A stretch of DNA of 36,407 nt from Candidatus Odyssella sp. (lineage in GTDB: Bacteria > Pseudomonadota > Alphaproteobacteria > Paracaedibacterales > CAITNM01). The position numbers and the translations under genes were made by a program. Location: NCBI GenBank assembly GCA_020726185.1, contig DYTB01000012.1:1-36407 (forward strand), written 5' to 3'. The notes under the pieces are model-generated. The model did not search any database, was not told where the DNA came from, and saw nothing but the letters and a program-made list of their open reading frames with translations. Shown here piece after piece: positions 32,448 to 36,407 of this stretch (position 1 is the first letter of the stretch; the number at the start of each line of letters is the position of its first letter).

Positions 32448-33233
32448 ATGGTTTTTGATATGACAGCAATTTTCACATGGTTGTTCATTTTTTGTAATTT
32501 TTCAAACTTTCTAATGAGCGCAGCTTCTTCTTGTGAAGAAAAGCTTCCCAAATTAGATGATGAAACCATGCAAGCGACTTTTGGTTCTTCGTTGTATCAT
32601 TCAGCTACAATGAGAGGAAACATTGGAGCATTTCACGCCACTGGTGACACGTGGACAGCAATGCACCTTGGAGAATATTTTTTAACAGGAATTTTTCAAC
32701 ACTACGTGCATGAAATAAGTGGTCTTGATATGACTTTTGATTATACAAAAACCAGTGTGCATAAAGTCAGGGAGCTTATAAGTAAAACACTGCTTGTAGA
32801 TTCAGTTGATGAAGAGCTAGGGCGAGGTATTGCTGGCCTACTTAACAAAGTTGCCATTGATTTGAAAAACAACCCAATTTTTGTAGGGCTTGGAATTTGC
32901 TTTCATAGAAATAAAGTAAAGATAGAAAAACTGTCAGAAAAACTACGTTACATTCCTAATACTGAAAAAGGGAATGTTGCAAAGGAAGCCATATTTAGGA
33001 TGATCATGGAATCTGATCGCCTAGCAACAGATCAGCAAACCGCTATCTACCATTGGATGAAACAAACCTTTGAAAATACGATCAATTATATAAGAAGCGT
33101 TTATCAAGAGCGCGGAGAGCTACCTAGGGCTGATGATGAAAGGTTGCTTGAACTTAGCGTTCATGAGCCTGAGTTCTTAAAATGGCCTGGGTATAGAGAC
33201 CTTATACCCTTGGCATTAGCTGAAAAATCATGA
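32448..33233 (+). CDS. secreted protein of unknown function
   Basis: Not recognised. 261 residues. The N-terminus is a signal peptide (TAIFTWLFIFCNFSNFLMSAAS, cleavage near residue 26); start codons at 32448 and 32460 are both possible. The mature part is helical with no repeats. Features are GNIGAFHATGDTWTAMHLGEYFL (about 53-75), an amphipathic stretch VRELISKTLLVDSVDEELGRGI and the C-terminal PEFLKWPGYRDLIPLALAEK. It has two Cys apart from the signal region. It ends 5 nt before the displaced tadA 3' end, so the insertion boundary lies right after it. Confidence 0.65.
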   Translation: MVFDMTAIFTWLFIFCNFSNFLMSAASSCEEKLPKLDDETMQATFGSSLYHSATMRGNIGAFHATGDTWTAMHLGEYFLTGIFQHYVHEISGLDMTFDYTKTSVHKVRELISKTLLVDSVDEELGRGIAGLLNKVAIDLKNNPIFVGLGICFHRNKVKIEKLSEKLRYIPNTEKGNVAKEAIFRMIMESDRLATDQQTAIYHWMKQTFENTINYIRSVYQERGELPRADDERLLELSVHEPEFLKWPGYRDLIPLALAEKS

Positions 33234-33238
33234 TCCGA

Positions 33239-33316
33239 CTACCGCCGCTCTTTAAAAAAAGTGGTCAGCAGTTGAGCGCATTCGTTTTCTAAAACACCGC
33301 CAATGATCTCTGGTTT
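33239..33316 (-). pseudogene. displaced copy of the tadA 3' end
   Basis: On the minus strand it reads KPEIIGGVLENECAQLLTTF, then FKERR and TAG. The intact tadA ends in KPEIIGGVLENECSELLSNF, then FKEKR. A stretch of about 38 bp covering CATTCGTTTTCTAAAAC and CCGCCAATGATCTCTGGTTT is identical but for one base. The remnant's FFKERR ending is closer to the usual TadA C-terminus than that of the intact gene, so it may be the original end. Confidence 0.9.
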
Positions 33317-33324
33317 ATTTTGTT

Positions 33325-33350
33325 GACCCTAGAGCTTAAGCCCTAGGATC
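33325..33350. repeat. 26-bp near-palindrome
   Basis: GACCCTAGAGCTTAAGCC followed by CTAGGATC, matching its own complement at 22 of 26 positions. It lies 6 bp past the stop of the NHL-type gene and 8 bp from the tadA remnant, and may be a terminator or a palindromic repeat. Confidence 0.55.
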
Positions 33351-33356
33351 ATAAAA

Positions 33357-35069
33357 TTAAGCCACCACACTAATGGACTGCGCAAACGTTGAACCACTTC
33401 CTAATTTCAAAATAGCACCTGAGTGTATGGTTGCTGCTGTAAAAGCATCATTCGGGACGCTAGTATTAGCTGCTACTGCAATAATCCCACCTGAAACAAC
33501 ATCAGCAGCACCTGGAATTGCACCACTAGCAACAGAGCTTTCTGTTGAAGCCCCTAACTGCAAAGTAGCACCTGAATCCACAGATGTAGCTGCATTTGGT
33601 AATTTTCCTGCGCCACTTACTTGCAAAATGGTACCATTTCCAGAAACCTCCATAGGAGTATTTGAGGAATCAAATGCAGTGTGTACCGCCATAACCCCTC
33701 CTCCATCTACTGTTAAGGTATTAGAACCAATTGGCGCTTCACTAAGGGTGGCTGTTTTGCCTGAGCTCACGTGCACAGTCCCTGCCACCGCAGTCGTATC
33801 AGTCAATCCAATAGGTGCATTAGTTGTTACTGCAAGAGTTGAGGAGCCACCACTAAAGGTTACCTGTAATAAAAGTCTTCTAATAACATTATTGTCGGCA
33901 TCTCCAATATAGATATTACCTATACTATCAACATCTATCCCACGTGGACCTCTCAAAGTAGCTGAAGTAGACACTCCTTCATCCCCTGAATAACCAGCTG
34001 TGCCTGTTCCAGCTATCGTGGAAATATTTCCGCCTAACGTAAATCTTCGAATGCGATTATTGGTCGTATCTCCAATATAAATAGTGCCTGCGCTATCGAC
34101 GCAAACTGATCTAGGAGCGTTTATTTTAGCTGAAGTAGCTGCACCACCATCTCCTGAATATCCACCAGTTCCGGTGCCTGCTATCGTGGAAATATTTCCG
34201 CCTACCGTAAACATTCGAATACGTTGATTTCCCGCATCTGCAATATAAAGAACACCTGAACTATCTACTGAAACGTCCCAAGCCCCAAATATTTGAGCTG
34301 AAGTGGCTGCACCACCATCTCCTGAATATCCAGCAATTCCGTTGCCTGCTACAGTGTAAATATAGCCATTAGTGTACGTGCCATTAGTAGCAGCATTCCA
34401 AATCATTCGAATTCGCCGATTCGCAAATTCTGCTATATAAATATTTCTTGAAGAATCTACGCACAGGCCTGATGGAGAACTTAGTTGAGCTGAAGTGGCT
34501 GCAATGCCATCGCCGTTATACCCACCAGTTCCTGTTCCAGCTATCGTGTAAATATAGCCATTAGTGTACGTACCATTAGTAGCAGCATTCCAAACCATTC
34601 GAATACGCTCACCATCAGAAATATAAAGATTTTCTGAACTATCAACACAAACCCATTGAGGACCAAGTAGCTATGCTGCACTAGCCGGCCCACTATCACC
34701 AGAGAACCCACTAGTTCCTGTTCCTGCGACTGTAGAAATAGGATCACCTACAGTATCATCCAATGCAATTTTTCTAATACAAGCGTTGCCTGAATCGGCA
34801 ATATAAACATTACCAGAACTAGCAACACAAGTTTGCCTACAATTATTAAATGTCGCTGAAGTGGCTGGTCCACCATCTCCTGAATAGCTACCTGTTGCAG
34901 CAGATCCATCTCCAGGACATATGCCTGCAAGGGTTTCAATTTCATAGATAGCTGTAGCATTAAGGCTAACTGTGAACGTTAGGATTAAACTAACGCACCA
35001 TTTTAAAAGATGGTTTTTATCTGGATGTTCGAACGTAATCATATTTGCTATTACAATTAAAAGATACAA
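33357..35069 (-). pseudogene. secreted NHL-repeat / passenger-like protein with an amber stop
   Basis: NHL repeats fold into a beta-propeller. A signal segment (LLKWCVSLILTFTVSLNATA) follows a start at about 35039 (ATG) or 35069. Five to six repeats of about 54 residues have the pattern IxTIAGTGTGGYSGDGGAATSAQLxxPxGxxVDSxGNIYIADxxNxRIRxx. After them comes a Gly/Ser/Thr-rich region like the passenger-type protein at 6162-7292, ending SGAILKLGSGSTFAQSISV. In repeat 2 an in-frame TAG (34671-34673) stands where other repeats have CAG (Gln in SAQL). The frame is the same on both sides and otherwise clean. Full length would be about 560-570 residues. With the stop only about 122-132 residues are made. 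The gene lies between tadA and its displaced 3' end. Confidence 0.8.
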
Positions 35070-35165
35070 ATATAATTAATACAGATAAATAGTTTATATA
35101 CTGTTAATATTAATACAGTTAAATAGAAATATTTATTTTAAAGTATAATAAATATTATTAGAATT

Positions 35166-35597
35166 TCATCGTTTTTCTTTAAAAAAATTACTTAATAGTT
35201 CGGAACATTCGTTTTCTAAAACTCCGCCAATGATCTCTGGTTTATAATGAGCGTGGTCAAAAATTTTGGGTCCATGCTCAATACCACCGGTTTTGAGATC
35301 ATACGCCCCAAACACAAGCTTGCCGATTCTAGCTTGGGCAAGAGCTGCTGCGCACATAGGGCACGGTTCCAGGGTTACATAAAGAGTGCATTCGTTTAAA
35401 TACGGCGTTTGCAAATGAGCAATACCCTGATTAATTGCCAACATTTCTGCATGATGAAGGGAATTGCAGTCCATAACACACTGATTATGGGTTTGCGCAA
35501 TTATATGATCATTTAACACTAAAATGGCTCCAACAGGGACTTCATCATGGTGGATGGCGTGTTTGGCCAAGTGCAAGGCTTGGCGCATATAGTCCAT
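35166..35597 (-). CDS. tadA: tRNA-specific adenosine deaminase TadA
   Basis: TadA converts A34 to inosine in tRNA-Arg(ACG), an essential step in decoding. The zinc site is intact: HAE (His 54, Glu 56 counted from the upstream ATG) and PCPMC (83-87), with the family's VPVGAILV and AAALAQARIGKLVFGAYDLKTGG segments. I prefer the ATG at 35597 (MDYMRQALHLAKHA) to that at 35612. The protein is then 143 residues, near the family length. Its C-terminal 25 residues are duplicated in diverged form at 33239-33316, with the NHL-type gene between, so the present 3' end may have been supplied by the inserted DNA. Confidence 0.93.
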   Translation of the reverse strand: MDYMRQALHLAKHAIHHDEVPVGAILVLNDHIIAQTHNQCVMDCNSLHHAEMLAINQGIAHLQTPYLNECTLYVTLEPCPMCAAALAQARIGKLVFGAYDLKTGGIEHGPKIFDHAHYKPEIIGGVLENECSELLSNFFKEKR

Positions 35598-35612
35598 AAA
35601 AATACCTGTCAA

Positions 35613-35978
35613 AAATCACTATTTAGCTTATTATACAGGCACAAAATACCCAGCGTTAACAATTAATTAACTTATCCCCAAAATCTGTGGATAAATCATT
35701 GGATAAATCGTGGATAAAGGTCCTTTGTTGAGGCCAGCTGTTATGTCTGTTCGCTTTGCTGAAAAAACAGGCTAGTCCCCCGAATCCCTTTGTATTCTGC
35801 AGGTTTTCAAATAAATTGTCAAAAAATTTTATTTAATTTTCTGCATACAACCTATTCATAAAAATAGAAAAAAAATGTGGATAACTATGTGTCAATCCCT
35901 AAATAGTCCATTGACATCATTTTTTTTGGCATTCATTGTGGTTTTTTTACAGATATTGTCTCGGGGGAGTTACGGCCC
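35613..35978. other. putative replication origin region
   Basis: A 366-bp spacer without genes, between divergently transcribed tadA and an RluA-family gene. It holds the DnaA-box cluster listed next and an AT-rich stretch (about 35810-35875) that could be the unwinding element. Confidence 0.5.
35672..35884. promoter_or_regulatory. DnaA-box cluster, candidate oriC
   Basis: TGTGGATAA, the exact complement of the consensus TTATCCACA, occurs at 35686-35694 and 35876-35884. One-mismatch boxes are at 35672-35680 (TTATCCCCA) and 35709-35717 (CGTGGATAA), and a two-mismatch box is at 35698-35706. Three of them are spaced by 11-12 bp. The flanking genes point away from the region on both sides. Confidence 0.6.
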
Positions 35979-36407
35979 GTGGAAGTTATTTATAGAGACG
36001 CATTAATGCTGGCTATTAATAAGCCCGCAGGCCTTCCTGTGCACAAAGGTGCGGGGCGCAAAATGGCAACCCTTGAAGATTATTTAGATGACTTGCGTTT
36101 TGGCCTGCCCAAAAGGCCTGAATTGGCGCATCGGCTTGATAAAGACACTACTGGGTGTTTACTTTTAGGCCGTAACAAGGCGGCCCTCAAACGGCTCAGC
36201 GAACTTTTCCTAAATCACCAGATTCAAAAAACATACCTTGCAGTGGTGCATGGAGTAATTGCCGTGCACAGCGGAGAAATAAACCTTCCCATTGCCAAAA
36301 AATCAACTGATAAAAAGTCATGGTGGGGGAAAATTGATCCTCAAGGGCAGCAGGCTTTTACTCAATATACTGTACTGCAACGGTCAGCAACCGCAACACT
36401 GGTAAAA
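35979..36407 (+). CDS. RluA-family pseudouridine synthase (partial)
   Basis: RluA-family enzymes turn uridine into pseudouridine in rRNA or tRNA. The frame starts at GTG (35979), with GGGGGAG 9-10 nt upstream, and runs off the window after 143 codons. Seen are INKPAGLPVH (residues 13-22), the catalytic HRLDKDTTG (51-59, Asp 54) and QKTYLAVVHG. There is no S4 domain before the catalytic domain, so it is of the shorter type, such as RluA/TruC/RluC-like without S4. Which target it has cannot be told. Confidence 0.88.
   Translation, partial: MEVIYRDALMLAINKPAGLPVHKGAGRKMATLEDYLDDLRFGLPKRPELAHRLDKDTTGCLLLGRNKAALKRLSELFLNHQIQKTYLAVVHGVIAVHSGEINLPIAKKSTDKKSWWGKIDPQGQQAFTQYTVLQRSATATLVK

Noticed and set aside
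33373..33912. A 179-codon plus-strand frame opposite the NHL-type gene
   Set aside because: It mirrors the low-complexity Gly/Ser/Thr/Ala repeats on the other strand.
1..36407. CRISPR arrays, tRNA and rRNA genes, transposases or integrases
   Set aside because: Looked for by eye on both strands; no regular direct-repeat/spacer array, no T-loop-like tRNA core, no rRNA stretches and no transposase or integrase motif was seen. A covariance-model scan would be decisive for tRNAs.

Overview
The window looks like the chromosome of a host-associated alphaproteobacterium, most likely of the Holosporales/Rickettsiales type. Supporting signs are a MipZ division regulator, a gene-transfer-agent-type terminase, cytochrome c maturation protein CcmF, short palindromic elements of the Rickettsia RPE type (one inside a coding sequence), AT-rich spacers, many broken genes, and many secreted proteins built from TPR, ankyrin-like, Sel1-like and NHL repeats. 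The genus cannot be told from the sequence alone.

Layout. 1-2.3 kb: a degenerate coiled-coil ORF, then mipZ followed directly by a frameshifted galU. 2.4-9 kb: a secreted coiled-coil protein, a DASS dicarboxylate transporter, a spacer full of palindromic repeats, a passenger-like surface protein whose promoter spacer holds a C8 tract, and an isolated flagellin. 9-12.8 kb: three tandem paralogous secreted proteins with matching promoters and leaders (the third has a stop codon), then a DAACS-type symporter. 14-17.6 kb: a terminase large subunit with an exact 24-bp triplication, a frameshifted secreted protein, an ankyrin-like secreted protein, and a displaced copy of the terminase 3' end. 17.6-22.2 kb: one unknown gene and three secreted TPR proteins that share a 35-bp promoter element, then a secreted protein ending in a eukaryote-type CaaX box (CVVM), and DedA. 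22.3-26.5 kb: an MFS transporter lacking a normal start codon, three copies of a 19-bp operator-like palindrome, a TacAT-type toxin-antitoxin pair with a damaged antitoxin N-terminus, a 56-residue membrane peptide, and an MHS-type transporter. 26.5-30.4 kb: a minus-strand operon SPOR protein - RMD1/DUF155 protein - CcmF. 30.5-33.2 kb: two Sel1-like secreted proteins (the second frameshifted) and a secreted unknown. 33.2-35.6 kb: a displaced tadA 3' end, an NHL-repeat/passenger-like gene with an amber stop, and tadA. 35.6-36.4 kb: a DnaA-box cluster that may be the replication origin, and the start of an RluA-family gene that runs off the window.

How it fits together. Housekeeping genes (mipZ, galU, ccmF operon, tadA, rluA-family, transporters) alternate with cassettes of secreted, repeat-rich proteins that could act at the host interface. 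Two cassettes sit immediately 3' of a conserved gene (terminase, tadA) and carry a second, diverged copy of that gene's 3' end on their far side, as expected if they entered by 3'-end displacement. The secreted genes use shared promoter types: TTAACT plus a -10 box for several of them, and TTGTAATT-N16-ATATATAAAAT for the TPR group. At least six genes carry frameshifts or stops, two of them in homopolymers, so decay, phase variation and sequencing error all need to be considered.
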